Source: Parapedobacter tibetensis (GTDB lineage Bacteria; Bacteroidota; Bacteroidia; Sphingobacteriales; Sphingobacteriaceae). Taken from it: DNA of 64,000 nt. Below the pieces are notes generated by a model. That model was given only the letters and a program-made list of their open reading frames with translations. It was not told where the DNA came from and searched no databases. Location of the stretch: assembly GCF_024704835.1 (NCBI RefSeq), contig NZ_JAMXBE010000003.1:62001-126000 (forward strand), in the 5' to 3' direction. Position numbers and translations under genes: made by a program. Positions 17,194-26,594 of the stretch are shown one piece after another; positions within the stretch are counted from its first letter, which is position 1, and each line of letters opens with the position of its first letter.

Positions 17194-18456
17194 TTATTTA
17201 AGCGGCTTAAAGCTTTCACCTTTATATTGCATAAAGGAAATAGCGTTATTCACATATCCCCAAGAGGGATTATACTCAAATTTAAAGGTATTGTGCAGCC
17301 CGTCGTATTCTACATTAGTAATGTGGTCCTTATACCCTTCGCCATACTCTGCCAATAAGCTTCCGAAATAATAAGCAGCATCATACCCTTTGTAGGCAAA
17401 TTCCGTAGGTACCACACCAAACTCTTGCTGGTACTGCTGGTCAAACTTGCGTACATTGGAAGCACTTTTATCGATATAATAAGAAGACGTGATCCGTGTC
17501 TGGAATGCACCTAAGCCCTCGCTTTCATCAAAATCCATTTTCGCCCAATTGGGGTGACCAAATAGTTGGATTTGGTACGATAGTTCATCCTTCAATGTCA
17601 GTAAATGGGCTAAAACGGGTGATATTTGATATTTATTGGTCGTACCTAATACAACCAAGTTTTTGCCCGAAAGACGCACCCTACTTTCCAGGCTTTCTTC
17701 GTCCTGTACCTCAACGATGCTAATATTTTTGTTCAGCTGTTGGATTTCTGTTTTTAGGGGTGCGAGGAATTGCTGGCTTGCCGCATCTTGCGTCTTGTAT
17801 AGCAATACCACATCACCGGTGCTATATTGCTTCGCGATATGGGTTGCCAAAGTCTTGATATGTGCCGAGATGGGCGAAGTAATGGTGACCAAATTGGGAA
17901 GGTTAAACTCGGAAGGCATGCTGGCCGCCAGCGGCGAAATCTGTAGCGCTTGGTCAAGCGAAGCATTAAATCCAAAGGTCTGGATTTCCTTGGGGTATAC
18001 CGGCCCCACCACCAAAGCGGCGTTCCGTACTTCATCTAGCTTGGCAATGCGTGTATTTTCCGCCACATCATCCCGGGTATCCAGCACATTCACCTTGAAA
18101 TTGGTGCCAGCTGCAGCCAGTGCATCGAGCCCTAATTTGAACCCTTGGTAAAAGTCCAACGCCAGCGCTGATCTACGGATGTCGATGGTGCTAGGCGCAT
18201 GTTGGTTGGCCTTGTTCAGCTGGAAAGGCAACAGCAATGCGATGCTCTTCACATCTATTATGTCTGCGTCCGTCTCTTCCTTGTCTTTCTTTTCCGCTGG
18301 AGTTTCCTTCTTCGGTTCATCTTTGCTACCCATAGGGCGGAGTACCCGCACTTTGGGTTTACATCCAGCGATAAGCAGCATCAATGATGCGACCAGTATT
18401 ATAAGTTTACTCCCATTCAATGGTAGCCGGTGGTTTCGAACTGATATCATATACAA
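17194..18456 (-). CDS. Lipoprotein with type 1 periplasmic-binding fold
   Basis: A 420-residue lipoprotein: the signal region [15 protein letters not shown] gives a lipidated Cys. A charged linker (about 40-65, rich in E/K/D) follows, then a type 1 periplasmic-binding domain (about 66-415; [53 protein letters not shown]), as in branched-chain amino-acid receptors and LpoA-like proteins. There is no transporter beside it, so a cell-envelope sensing or scaffold role is as likely as uptake. The start overlaps guaA by 50 bases; a TTG at 18420 would reduce the overlap to 14 and still keep the signal peptide. No LysM domain is visible. Confidence 0.75.
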   Translation of the reverse strand: MYMISVRNHRLPLNGSKLIILVASLMLLIAGCKPKVRVLRPMGSKDEPKKETPAEKKDKEETDADIIDVKSIALLLPFQLNKANQHAPSTIDIRRSALALDFYQGFKLGLDALAAAGTNFKVNVLDTRDDVAENTRIAKLDEVRNAALVVGPVYPKEIQTFGFNASLDQALQISPLAASMPSEFNLPNLVTITSPISAHIKTLATHIAKQYSTGDVVLLYKTQDAASQQFLAPLKTEIQQLNKNISIVEVQDEESLESRVRLSGKNLVVLGTTNKYQISPVLAHLLTLKDELSYQIQLFGHPNWAKMDFDESEGLGAFQTRITSSYYIDKSASNVRKFDQQYQQEFGVVPTEFAYKGYDAAYYFGSLLAEYGEGYKDHITNVEYDGLHNTFKFEYNPSWGYVNNAISFMQYKGESFKPLK

Positions 18457-19957
18457 CCCTATTTATCCCTTTTACGTGATTGATTATTTCATTTGATATT
18501 TTTGCCAATAACTCATATGGCAGATGTATCCAATCTGCAGTCATTCCGTCCAAGGACCCAACGGCACGTAGGCATACCACATGTTCATAAGTACGTTCAT
18601 CGCCCATTACGCCTACCGACTGCACGGGGAGGAATATGGTGCCTGCCTGCCATACTTGGTCATACCAACCCGATTCACGCAGGTTGCGGATATAGATGTC
18701 ATCAGCTTCCTGCAAAATCCGTACCTTTTCCGGTGTGATATCACCTAAAATCCGTATGGCTAGTCCGGGTCCAGGAAAAGGATGTCGTCCAAGGATATTA
18801 GGGGCTATTCCTAAAGCTTTCCCAACCCTACGCACTTCATCTTTGAACAGCGTGTTCAGCGGTTCCACTACCTTGAGCTTCATTAAATCGGGTAGCCCAC
18901 CCACGTTGTGGTGTGATTTGATGGTAGCCGATGGACCGTTGACCGATACAGATTCAATGACATCGGGGTAAATGGTGCCTTGGCCAAGCCATTTCACCGC
19001 TACCCCTTCGGGCAATTCGGCCTGCACCGCGTGGGCAGCATCGTCAAATTCCTCGATAAAAGCCCCGCCGATGATTTTACGTTTCTGCTCCGGTTCACTC
19101 ACACCAGCCAGCTGCCGATAAAACCGATCTTTGGCATTTACCCCCTTGATATTGAGCCCCATGTGCTGGTATGAATCAAGCACCTGTTCAAACTCATCCT
19201 TCCGCAAAAGACCATGGTCTACGAAGATGCAGTGCAGGTTTTTGCCAATCGCTTGGTGCAACAATACCGCTGCCACCGTCGAGTCCACCCCACCGGAAAG
19301 GGCCATGATCACGTGGTCATTGCCCAGTCTTTCCCTTAAAGCGGCCACGGTGGTTTCGACAAAGGCATCAGCCGTCCAGGATGGGGTACATCCGCAAATG
19401 TCCAGCACAAAATTTTTGAGTAATGTAGTACCATCCGTACTATGCGTCACCTCGGGGTGGAATTGTATACCATAGGTACGGGTACCTTTGACATGGTAGG
19501 CCGCCACCTTTACTTTATCGGTACTTGCAATGATTTCAAAATGATCGGGAATCACCGAAATGGTATCCCCATGCGACATCCATACTTGAGATTCAACAGG
19601 AATATCAGCCAACAGTGGATTGGCGTTATCTATAAAGTGGAGATTGGCCCTACCGTATTCACGGATAGTCGAAGCGACAACTTGACCACCCGAATGCTGG
19701 GCAATATATTGCGCCCCATAACACACGCCTAGCAAGGGAAATTGGTCTTGCAGGTCATGGAAATCAATATGGGGTGGGTTTTCTTGGCGCACAGAGTATG
19801 GGCTGCCTGAAAGGATAATCCCTTTTACCGTACCGTTAAATTCAGGAAGATGGTTATATGGGTGTATTTCACAATATACATTCAGCTCTCGTACACGACG
19901 TGCAATCAATTGGGTGTATTGGGAGCCGAAATCAACAATAATGATTTTTTCTGGCAT
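18407..19957 (-). CDS. guaA: GMP synthase (glutamine-hydrolysing)
   Basis: A full-length 516-residue GuaA converts XMP to GMP, using ATP and glutamine ammonia, in de novo purine synthesis. The class I amidotransferase domain (about 1-190) has catalytic Cys79 (LLGVCYG), His167 and Glu169 (QFHPE). The ATP pyrophosphatase domain has the PP-loop SGGVDS (221-226), and the C-terminal dimer domain ends with [16 protein letters not shown]. The ATG at 19957 lies only 4 bases from a perfect TACCTTTG box, so the mRNA may be leaderless. Downstream genes overlap or follow closely (lipoprotein, RsmB-family gene). Confidence 0.98.
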   Translation of the reverse strand: MPEKIIIVDFGSQYTQLIARRVRELNVYCEIHPYNHLPEFNGTVKGIILSGSPYSVRQENPPHIDFHDLQDQFPLLGVCYGAQYIAQHSGGQVVASTIREYGRANLHFIDNANPLLADIPVESQVWMSHGDTISVIPDHFEIIASTDKVKVAAYHVKGTRTYGIQFHPEVTHSTDGTTLLKNFVLDICGCTPSWTADAFVETTVAALRERLGNDHVIMALSGGVDSTVAAVLLHQAIGKNLHCIFVDHGLLRKDEFEQVLDSYQHMGLNIKGVNAKDRFYRQLAGVSEPEQKRKIIGGAFIEEFDDAAHAVQAELPEGVAVKWLGQGTIYPDVIESVSVNGPSATIKSHHNVGGLPDLMKLKVVEPLNTLFKDEVRRVGKALGIAPNILGRHPFPGPGLAIRILGDITPEKVRILQEADDIYIRNLRESGWYDQVWQAGTIFLPVQSVGVMGDERTYEHVVCLRAVGSLDGMTADWIHLPYELLAKISNEIINHVKGINRVVYDISSKPPATIEWE

Positions 19958-19961
19958 GGGC

Positions 19962-19969
19962 CAAAGGTA
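19962..19969 (-). promoter_or_regulatory. -7 promoter box directly abutting the guaA start codon
   Basis: TACCTTTG on the minus strand matches TAnnTTTG exactly and is separated from the guaA ATG by four bases. Transcription would start at or next to the A of ATG. No convincing -33 TTTG is seen. Confidence 0.5.
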
Positions 19970-19981
19970 CGGATTTGATTC

Positions 19982-20007
19982 GAGATGTGAGATATGAGAT
20001 GTGAGAT
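19982..20007. repeat. Short direct repeat upstream of guaA
   Basis: GAGATGTGAGAT occurs twice (19982-19993 and 19996-20007), separated by AT, giving a 14-base period in the -20 to -50 region of the guaA promoter. Confidence 0.7.
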
Positions 20008-20025
20008 CTCCGAACTTCCTATTCC

Positions 20026-21348
20026 TTACCTTTTCACAAATGCTACCCTCCGGTTTTGGGCCTTACCTTCAGTCGTATTGTTATCCCCTACTGGCTCACC
20101 TTCACCTTTACCATCAGTTTCCATCCGGTTTCCATCAATCCCAAATTCGCCGCTCAACGCTTTCTTCACCGATGCTGCGCGATCCTTGGATAATTTAAGG
20201 TTCACATCGTCACTACCATCGCTATCCGTATAGCCGATGATGGAAACGTTCACATCTGGGTTTTCTTTGAGCACCGTCGCGATTTCTTTCAACACCCCGT
20301 AGGATGCTGGTTTGATAACTGCTGACCCCGTATTGAAATAGATGCCGGTCGTAGAAAACCTACCTTCTGTGATCAACTTGCTGCGGGTATCCGGTGTGCC
20401 GACTGCCAGCCGGAGGTTGCTAATCAAGTATTGGTTGCCATTCTTGGCGCCATCTCTACTGAATACCAATCCATTATAGCTTACACCTGTTGCAAAAGCT
20501 CGAGGAAGATCCCAAACTTTGTTTTCATCCACATAGAAACGGAGCCGCTGATTTTGTCGCCATATCGATATCTTTACGATGTTGCGATCTTTATTGTTGA
20601 AGGCCTCCAATCCTGACATCATATTCTCCATGCTTTTCTTCTTGTTTTCCCATAGTTCATAGCCACTTTTTCCTTTCGGAGCACTACCAGCGTCTTGAGG
20701 ATGTAGGGTTACGGTCACGCCAGTATTTCTGCCTTGCCCAAAACGGCTCCATCCGGTAAAGTTGTTGGCTCCGGAGAGACTAGCCATGGAGATCATCAAG
20801 GGGGAATCATAAAAACTATAATCCGGTGTGACGGCCAAATCAAACTCCAAAGTGAAATTTTCAGGTAGGTTGGTAATGAAATCCGGCGTAACAGTACCTT
20901 TAGTGGTCAATGCCAACCATTTGCCTTCGGCACCCGCGATGGTCTTGATTTCTCCGCTGGCATTCGTATTCCACTTTGCAGGGAAATCCCCCACGGCATC
21001 TTGGGAAAAATCTTCCATCACGATGACTTTTTCTCCCGGCACAAAATCAAACTTACCGTACGAAGCAAAGGTTGTTGTATTGGCCGACCCCATCTCACCC
21101 TGACGCCCACCTTGGGTAGTGCCGGATGCTGCGTCTTCCTTGTCAGACTTTTTGGATTTATCGCCCTCAAACACTTTGTCTAATGCTTTGTCCGTATTTT
21201 CAGATGTCTCTTTCTCTATCCGACGTTCAATGGTGCGTTCCGCTGCTTTCCCGGCCTTTTTAGCCAACTTCTTCATCAGTTGGGCCTCTGCTGTCCCCGG
21301 GGCACCTACCCATAACAATGCACCTAAGCCTATTAGTACAATTTTCAT
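20026..21348 (-). CDS. OmpA-family outer-membrane protein
   Basis: From ATG 21348 (preceded by GGAGGG, an unusually good ribosome site for this group) the protein is 440 residues with a signal peptide (about 1-23, ending TAEAQ). A basic/acidic helical stretch (about 24-75, [20 protein letters not shown]) is followed by a beta-rich, lectin-like middle part (about 90-310; [19 protein letters not shown]). The C-terminal OmpA peptidoglycan-binding domain (about 325-440) shows [30 protein letters not shown] and NRRVAFVKR. It probably ties the outer membrane to peptidoglycan. The middle-domain ligand is unknown. The upstream frame extension to 21453 lacks a signal peptide at its start. Confidence 0.85.
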   Translation of the reverse strand: MKIVLIGLGALLWVGAPGTAEAQLMKKLAKKAGKAAERTIERRIEKETSENTDKALDKVFEGDKSKKSDKEDAASGTTQGGRQGEMGSANTTTFASYGKFDFVPGEKVIVMEDFSQDAVGDFPAKWNTNASGEIKTIAGAEGKWLALTTKGTVTPDFITNLPENFTLEFDLAVTPDYSFYDSPLMISMASLSGANNFTGWSRFGQGRNTGVTVTLHPQDAGSAPKGKSGYELWENKKKSMENMMSGLEAFNNKDRNIVKISIWRQNQRLRFYVDENKVWDLPRAFATGVSYNGLVFSRDGAKNGNQYLISNLRLAVGTPDTRSKLITEGRFSTTGIYFNTGSAVIKPASYGVLKEIATVLKENPDVNVSIIGYTDSDGSDDVNLKLSKDRAASVKKALSGEFGIDGNRMETDGKGEGEPVGDNNTTEGKAQNRRVAFVKR

Positions 21349-21501
21349 GTTTCCCTCCATTAGTTTTGTCAATGGTTTATTCATTGATAAATATAGCCAT
21401 ACTGCTGTGGCGTTACTGCTGGAATGAGCGAACATGCCTTTTGGATAAACCATTACCCCTGTTCACTTAGCCGCATACCGCTCCCCCGTGAAAATATTTT
21501 T

Positions 21502-21519
21502 GTTCTCTGCTTGGAGAAC
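21502..21519. promoter_or_regulatory. Operator candidate 1 of the GbsR-type regulator
   Basis: The palindrome GTTCTC-N6-GAGAAC covers the -33 element of the regulator promoter. The same 6-6-6 arrangement, GTTCTT-N6-AAGAAC, recurs before tolC at 22039-22056. Binding here would block RNA polymerase, so autorepression is inferred. Confidence 0.55.
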
Positions 21520-21540
21520 CAAATTTTTCTCATACCTTTG
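21510..21540 (+). promoter_or_regulatory. Promoter of the GbsR-regulated efflux operon
   Basis: CTTG (21510-21513) and TACCTTTG (21533-21540) are spaced by exactly 19 bases: a one-mismatch Bacteroidota promoter, 17 bases before the regulator start. Confidence 0.65.
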
Positions 21541-21557
21541 TACTGTAAAAGATTGAT

Positions 21558-22022
21558 TTGGAAAAATTCAGAGATAAAATCGAACTGCATGGCAGTACAA
21601 TGGAGCGCATGGGCTTAGGGCCAGTAGCCGCAAGGGTGTATGTTTACTTATTGTATTGCGATGAAACCGGCGCAACCTTTGAAGATATGGTAGCCTATTT
21701 CAGTGTGAGCAAAAGCGCTGTTTCAAACGCACTGAAGATGCTCAAAGCTGTCGAAATGGTGGATTCTCGCACGATGGGTGGGAAACGGAAACGTTTTTTT
21801 TATATCAATTTCCAGAATATGTTTAATGAACGATATATGGAGACACGTATCAAAAGTTTTTCCAAGATGTTGGAAGACATCCGTGCAGATCGGGCTAAGG
21901 ATGACGGCTTTGCCCAAGAACTGGAAAATGTGGCACTCCTTTATAGCATGCTATTGGTGGAGTATCCCATCATGATAGAGCGCTGGCGGCGCACAGTGGC
22001 TATGCGGGCAAATAAAGATTAA
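21558..22022 (+). CDS. GbsR/MarR-type transcriptional regulator
   Basis: A 154-residue winged-helix protein. MGLGPVAARVYVYLLYCDE and MVAYFSVSKSAVSNALKMLK form the HTH, and GKRKRFFYI is the wing, as in the GbsR branch of the MarR superfamily. The C-terminal half is helical and probably forms the dimer (and ligand) interface. The start is TTG at 21558, 17 bases after a clear -7 box. It is the first gene before tolC, adaptor, permease and ATPase genes, and two matching palindromes flank it, so it most likely represses itself and the export operon in response to an unknown ligand. Confidence 0.85.
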   Translation: MEKFRDKIELHGSTMERMGLGPVAARVYVYLLYCDETGATFEDMVAYFSVSKSAVSNALKMLKAVEMVDSRTMGGKRKRFFYINFQNMFNERYMETRIKSFSKMLEDIRADRAKDDGFAQELENVALLYSMLLVEYPIMIERWRRTVAMRANKD

Positions 22023-22038
22023 TTTTTTTTACCAACTT

Positions 22039-22056
22039 GTTCTTTACTTTAAGAAC
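22039..22056. promoter_or_regulatory. Operator candidate 2, upstream of tolC
   Basis: GTTCTT-TACTTT-AAGAAC in the 47-base gap between regulator and tolC repeats the symmetry and spacing of the palindrome at 21502-21519. A further AAGAAC half-site follows at about 22059-22065. Confidence 0.55.
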
Positions 22057-22069
22057 TAAAAGAACTTAA

Positions 22070-23386
22070 ATGAAAGCACGCTGTTTATATCTTCCGTTTT
22101 TTTCCGCGATGTTGGGCATACCGGGGATCGCCAGTGCCCAGGAATGGACACTTGAAAGCTGCCTCCAATACGGTTTGCAGCACAGCCGTGAACTGCTTGT
22201 CGCTGAAAAGGAGAGCGAAGTCGCCGAGGTGGGCCAACGCAAAGCCATATCCGCGCTTCTTCCCGAAGTGGATGGTACCGCCGGTTTGGACCATTACTGG
22301 AAAATACCGGTGCAGGTATTCCCGGGAGAGCTGCTCGGTCAACCCGAAGGGACTTTTGTGCCGGTAAGATTGGGTACGCCTTGGACGGGCACCTTCGGGG
22401 CTGAAGGCAGATTGCCCATCGTGGATGCACAGGCATGGGGAGAAATCAAAATGGCCGCATTGAAACAGCAAGCCGCACAAGAGAGGCAACAAAATCTAGA
22501 CAAGACACTCGTCCGTAATATCCGTATGGCATTTTACCATACCAGTCTTGGGATGGAAACCATCCAACTTACCGAAAGCCGGCTAGAGCGGGTCAGTGAA
22601 ATGCATGGGCTCATCAGCCGGTTGTTTAAAAGTGGGCTGACGGATAAAATTGCGTTCAACCAATCACTCACCCTCTTGAAAGACCGCGAAGAAGCAGCGT
22701 TAGCTGCTAAATCCGACAGTGATGCCGCCCTTTTGGATCTCAAATTTTGGATGGGGTATCCACTGGACAGCGTGCTTACGATTAATCCTGGCACGCTGGG
22801 AACATATTCCGCCATGTCTGATGCCTTTGATCCATCGCTATTGCCTGAATATGGTAACCGCCGCTTGCAAGCAGACCTGGCCACACAGCAGTGGAAAAAC
22901 ACCAAAAAGGCCTTACTGCCCACGCTGGCCCTCACAGCGGGATACAGTAAAATGGGATTCGGTTCGTCGCTCGATTTCATCGGTGAGTCAACCTGGTTTG
23001 CCTCGGGATATGTGGGACTACAATTGCGCGTACCCCTATTCTCAATGGCCAAAATGGCCCATAATCCCAAAGAACAACGCTTGCGTGCCGAAACTGCAGC
23101 GATTGAATTTGAGCAGTATCAACAATCCGAACAAAAAAGGTACATGGAGGAACGCCTACAACTGAACAAGAGCCTAACCCGTGTACGCATACAGGAGGAG
23201 CGTATGGCACTGGCTCAGGAAAATGAGGTGTTAGCAGCACAGAAACTCGAAAAAGGCATCATCGATATGCTGGAACTCAAGGACGTGCAGCAAGAACTTG
23301 ACCAAGTACATACGCAGCTCAATCAGGCAAAACTGGAATATTTCCGCCATCAAGTAACCATTCAATATTTGCAAAATCAACAATAA
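22070..23386 (+). CDS. TolC-family outer-membrane protein (MacAB-like operon)
   Basis: The 438-residue protein has a signal peptide (about 1-24, ending ASAQ) and TolC-type OEP repeats: WTLESCLQYGLQHSRELLVAEKE near the N-terminus (in two parts), LLPEVDGTAGLDHYW, and a second copy with LLPTLALTAGYSKMGFG. The long helices in between are Gln/Glu-rich. It provides the outer-membrane channel for the adaptor, permease and ATPase encoded next (2-base gap, overlap and 5-base gap). It is clearly distinct from the first TolC at 6806, which serves the RND pump. Confidence 0.92.
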   Translation: MKARCLYLPFFSAMLGIPGIASAQEWTLESCLQYGLQHSRELLVAEKESEVAEVGQRKAISALLPEVDGTAGLDHYWKIPVQVFPGELLGQPEGTFVPVRLGTPWTGTFGAEGRLPIVDAQAWGEIKMAALKQQAAQERQQNLDKTLVRNIRMAFYHTSLGMETIQLTESRLERVSEMHGLISRLFKSGLTDKIAFNQSLTLLKDREEAALAAKSDSDAALLDLKFWMGYPLDSVLTINPGTLGTYSAMSDAFDPSLLPEYGNRRLQADLATQQWKNTKKALLPTLALTAGYSKMGFGSSLDFIGESTWFASGYVGLQLRVPLFSMAKMAHNPKEQRLRAETAAIEFEQYQQSEQKRYMEERLQLNKSLTRVRIQEERMALAQENEVLAAQKLEKGIIDMLELKDVQQELDQVHTQLNQAKLEYFRHQVTIQYLQNQQ

Positions 23387-23388
23387 CC

Positions 23389-24537
23389 ATGAATAGACTC
23401 ACATCAGTAAATACATTGATTAAGCCATTAACTGGCAGGTGGATGGTTTCATTCGCGGTGCTTCTGCTCCTATCCAGTATACAATCCTGTGGGGATCGTA
23501 CCGAACGCCATACCGTGGAAGAGGTGTCCTTACATGAGGCCGTGTACGCTTCGGGTGAAATCTTCCCGCTTGAATACGAACACCTCATGGCCACTACGCC
23601 TGAACGTATCCATCAAATTCTGGTCCGTGAAGGTGATACGGTAAAGGCTGGGCAACCCCTTGTGATTTTGGGCTCCCCCAGTGAAAACGAACAGCTAGGC
23701 ATCCTTTCTGGACAACTGGCGATAGCCCGTCAAAACGCCGCGGCGGGTTCGGCCGTCCGGGCCGAGTTGCAAGAACGCATGGCCCTTGCCAAAAAACAAT
23801 ATGAACAAGATTCAATAAACGCACAGCGTTACACCGAATTGGCCATCACCCAAGCGGTTTCGCGCAAACAAGCTGAGGAAATGGCGGTGCAAGCAGCTTC
23901 CAGCCTTACCCAATACAACAATCTCCGGCTGCAGTTGCAGTCGCAATACAATGACCTGCAAAACAAGGTATTGGCTGCAGAACAGCAACTAGCGCAATTC
24001 CGGCAAGGAAGGGAAAGCCGCGTACTGATTAGCCGAATTGAGGGAAAAGTTTTCAGCATCCATAAGGAAGTGGGTGAAACCGTCAACCCTCAAGAGCCCA
24101 TCCTCATGGTAGGCTCCCCTGGGAAATACCAGTTGGAACTTCTGGTGGATGAACGCGACGTCTCCAAAATCAAACTGGGTCAACAAGTCCTTTTCGAAAC
24201 CGATGCTTATGCCGGAAAACAGTTCAAGGCACAAGTGAACAAAATTATGCCCGTGCTACAAAAAGAAAACAGGAGCTTCGAAATTGAAGCGCTGGTACTC
24301 GATGACAGCGATTTTTATCCACAGGCGTCCGTAGAGGCCAACATTGTGATCCGTGATAGTAGTCAGGTATTGGCGATTCCCGTAGATTATTTATTGCCGG
24401 GAGACAGTGTGCAGATAAGCCGTGATGGCAGTGAACAAAAAATCGCCGTACAAACGGGTATCCGGGATGGCGAACTGCTAGAGGTGAATGGCGGATTGCA
24501 AAAGGGGGATGTCGTCATCAAAAATAAAACACCATGA
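23389..24537 (+). CDS. HlyD/MacA-type periplasmic adaptor (lipoprotein)
   Basis: The 382-residue adaptor has a lipobox SIQSC (Cys34) after one hydrophobic segment. Split lipoyl halves (ILVREGDTVKAGQPLVILGS and VFSIHKEVGETVNPQEPIL) flank a long alpha-helical hairpin (about 110-210, rich in Q/A/E), then beta-barrel segments follow (LLVDERDVSKIKLGQQV). This is the membrane-fusion protein type that pairs with a MacB-like permease. The stop codon overlaps the permease ATG (ATGA), which indicates translational coupling. Confidence 0.9.
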   Translation: MNRLTSVNTLIKPLTGRWMVSFAVLLLLSSIQSCGDRTERHTVEEVSLHEAVYASGEIFPLEYEHLMATTPERIHQILVREGDTVKAGQPLVILGSPSENEQLGILSGQLAIARQNAAAGSAVRAELQERMALAKKQYEQDSINAQRYTELAITQAVSRKQAEEMAVQAASSLTQYNNLRLQLQSQYNDLQNKVLAAEQQLAQFRQGRESRVLISRIEGKVFSIHKEVGETVNPQEPILMVGSPGKYQLELLVDERDVSKIKLGQQVLFETDAYAGKQFKAQVNKIMPVLQKENRSFEIEALVLDDSDFYPQASVEANIVIRDSSQVLAIPVDYLLPGDSVQISRDGSEQKIAVQTGIRDGELLEVNGGLQKGDVVIKNKTP

Positions 24538-25796
24538 AGATAGCCAAAGATTTCAAACTGGCTGCTTCCATCGCTTTCACCCACATGCGCGCAAAACTGA
24601 AGCAGACCATCATTGCCACCGTCGGGGTTGCCTTTGGCATCACGGTATTCATCTTTATGGTCAGCGTCATGGAAGGCACCAATGAATTCACGGAGGACGT
24701 CGTGTTTGAGCAATCGCCACATCTCAGACTATATAACGAAATAGCGCTTGCGGAGCATTCCATATTGGACAGGGCCGCACCCAGCGCATGGAATGTGGTA
24801 CACCACCAAAAACCCAAGGACATCCTTCCCAACCTGAAAGACGGCATCAGGGCTGTGGAAGAACTCGGAAAGGATCACCGGGTGCTGGCCATCTCTGCAT
24901 CCGTGAGCACCCAATTGTTTTACCGATTAGGGTCAGCTTCCGTAAATGGCCGGGTTCTCGGCATCAATTTCGAGAATGAAGATGCTTTATTTGCCCTAGG
25001 TAGCAAAATTGTGGAAGGTGGCCATGAGAAGCTGGCTACCCAACCCAATAGCTTACTCATGGGCGTGGGTCTTGCCAGGAAACTCAATGTGGCGACGGGA
25101 GACAAGTTATCCGTGACCACGGAGAAAGGCGATAATTTTCAAGTTACCATCATTGGGCTGTTCAAGACCGGATTGACCGATATTGACAACCAACAAAGTT
25201 ATGCCAGCCTGAAGACCGTGCAGCGGTTCCTTGGGGTGCCGGCAAGCTATATCACAGACATCAAGGTAAAGCTCCATGATAAGGAATTGGCTCCCGAAAT
25301 TGTTGAAGAACTGGAAAACCGCTACCAATATAGCGGGTCTGACTGGAAAAAGGACAATTCAGCCTTGTTGGAAGGAAACGTGCTACGCAACATGATCACA
25401 TACGGAGTAGCCTCTACCATTCTACTCGTTGCCGGTTTCGGCATCTTCAACATCCTAACCATGATGATTTATGAAAAAATGAAGGATATTGCCATTCTGA
25501 AAGCCACGGGCTTCTCAGATACAGACGTCCGGTGGGTATTTCTTATCCAAGCAATCGTCATCGGATTCATTGGGGCGGTGATGGGACTGATTTTCGGCTT
25601 TCTACTCGCTTACGCAACATCGAGGATGCCCTTCGAAAGTGATGTGATGATTACGATGGACCACCTACCCGTAAGCTTCAAGCCCATTTATTACATATCC
25701 GGATTCACTTTTGGCATCCTCACCACTATATTGGCCGGCTATATGCCTTCACGCCACGCCGCCAAGGTCGACCCGATCACCATCTTAAGAGGATAA
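24534..25796 (+). CDS. ABC transporter permease, FtsX/MacB-like
   Basis: The 420-residue protein has the MacB/LolE topology: one N-terminal membrane helix (about 25-47, TIIATVGVAFGITVFIFMV), a large periplasmic domain (about 50-280), then three helices (about 290-315, 340-370 and 385-405) and the FtsX-type end GYMPSRHAAKVDPITILRG. These transporters do not pump through the membrane. They use ATPase movement to push periplasmic substrates (peptides, lipoproteins, macrolides) into the TolC duct. With the adaptor and TolC in the same operon, an export role is favoured over LolCDE lipoprotein release. Confidence 0.9.
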   Translation: MKIAKDFKLAASIAFTHMRAKLKQTIIATVGVAFGITVFIFMVSVMEGTNEFTEDVVFEQSPHLRLYNEIALAEHSILDRAAPSAWNVVHHQKPKDILPNLKDGIRAVEELGKDHRVLAISASVSTQLFYRLGSASVNGRVLGINFENEDALFALGSKIVEGGHEKLATQPNSLLMGVGLARKLNVATGDKLSVTTEKGDNFQVTIIGLFKTGLTDIDNQQSYASLKTVQRFLGVPASYITDIKVKLHDKELAPEIVEELENRYQYSGSDWKKDNSALLEGNVLRNMITYGVASTILLVAGFGIFNILTMMIYEKMKDIAILKATGFSDTDVRWVFLIQAIVIGFIGAVMGLIFGFLLAYATSRMPFESDVMITMDHLPVSFKPIYYISGFTFGILTTILAGYMPSRHAAKVDPITILRG

Positions 25797-25801
25797 TTAT
25801 C

Positions 25802-26476
25802 ATGAATATACTAGAAGCAAAGGATATCCATAAATATTTCAGGGAACCCACGGAGTTCCATGTATTGAAGGGGCTTACTTTCCACATCGAGAAAGGCAAG
25901 TTCATTTCCATCACCGGTAAATCCGGCAGTGGGAAATCTACATTGCTATACTTATTGTCTACGATGGATACCGATTTTGAAGGAAGCATCAAAATCAATG
26001 GGGAGGAAATGAGGGGAAAAAGCAACCGCTGGCTCGCTGATTTCCGCAATCACCACATTGGCTTTGTCTTCCAGTTCCATTTTCTGCTCCCCGAATTCTC
26101 CGCTTTGCGCAATGTGATGCTACCGGGCCTCAAACGGGCACAACAACCACCCGATGAAGTGGAACACAAAGCCTATGAATTGCTCAAGCTGCTGGATGTG
26201 GAGGATCAGGCGAAAAAAAGGGCCGTTTTGCTATCGGGTGGCCAGCAGCAACGGGTGGCCATTGCCCGGGCACTCATCAACGACCCCCTGATTGTGATGG
26301 GCGATGAGCCCACGGGCAACCTCGATAGCCGTAACTCGGCCATTGTATTTGATCTGTTCAGTCAATTAGCAGCAGAACGGGGACAAACCATGCTCATGGT
26401 GACGCACGATGACGAATTTGCCGAAAAATCAGACCATATCATCCACTTGGCTGATGGCCGAATCGATAAACAATGA
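25802..26476 (+). CDS. ABC transporter ATP-binding protein, LolD/MacB type
   Basis: A 224-residue ATPase with every nucleotide-binding motif: Walker A GKSGSGKST (39-47), Q-loop (FVFQFHFLL, about 88-96), signature LSGGQQQ (144-150), Walker B with DEP (168-170) and H-loop His202 (MVTHDD). The length and the PTGNLDS motif are typical of the MacB/LolD subfamily. It lies 5 bases after the permease gene and should power it. It is the last gene of the operon before the convergent AGCS gene. Confidence 0.94.
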   Translation: MNILEAKDIHKYFREPTEFHVLKGLTFHIEKGKFISITGKSGSGKSTLLYLLSTMDTDFEGSIKINGEEMRGKSNRWLADFRNHHIGFVFQFHFLLPEFSALRNVMLPGLKRAQQPPDEVEHKAYELLKLLDVEDQAKKRAVLLSGGQQQRVAIARALINDPLIVMGDEPTGNLDSRNSAIVFDLFSQLAAERGQTMLMVTHDDEFAEKSDHIIHLADGRIDKQ

Positions 26477-26486
26477 TCAAGGAACT

Positions 26487-26594
26487 ATGGAAACAGCAAT
26501 CTATGTGCACAAGACCCCTGTTTGCTCACAACAAGATGTCGACTTGTTGAGGGTGGAGCTGATCATCAATTTTTCCACATGTCCGTGTTTTTGA
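26487..26594 (+). CDS. Possible 35-residue protein after the efflux operon
   Basis: An ATG 10 bases after the ATPase stop opens 35 codons beginning METAIYVHKTPVCSQQDVD and ending in CPCF. It overlaps the 3' end of the convergent symporter gene by 29 bases. The start resembles the small HMA-like proteins seen in Sphingobacteriaceae, but it is shorter, so it may be the truncated remnant of one. Only position and codon run support it. Confidence 0.25.
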   Translation: METAIYVHKTPVCSQQDVDLLRVELIINFSTCPCF

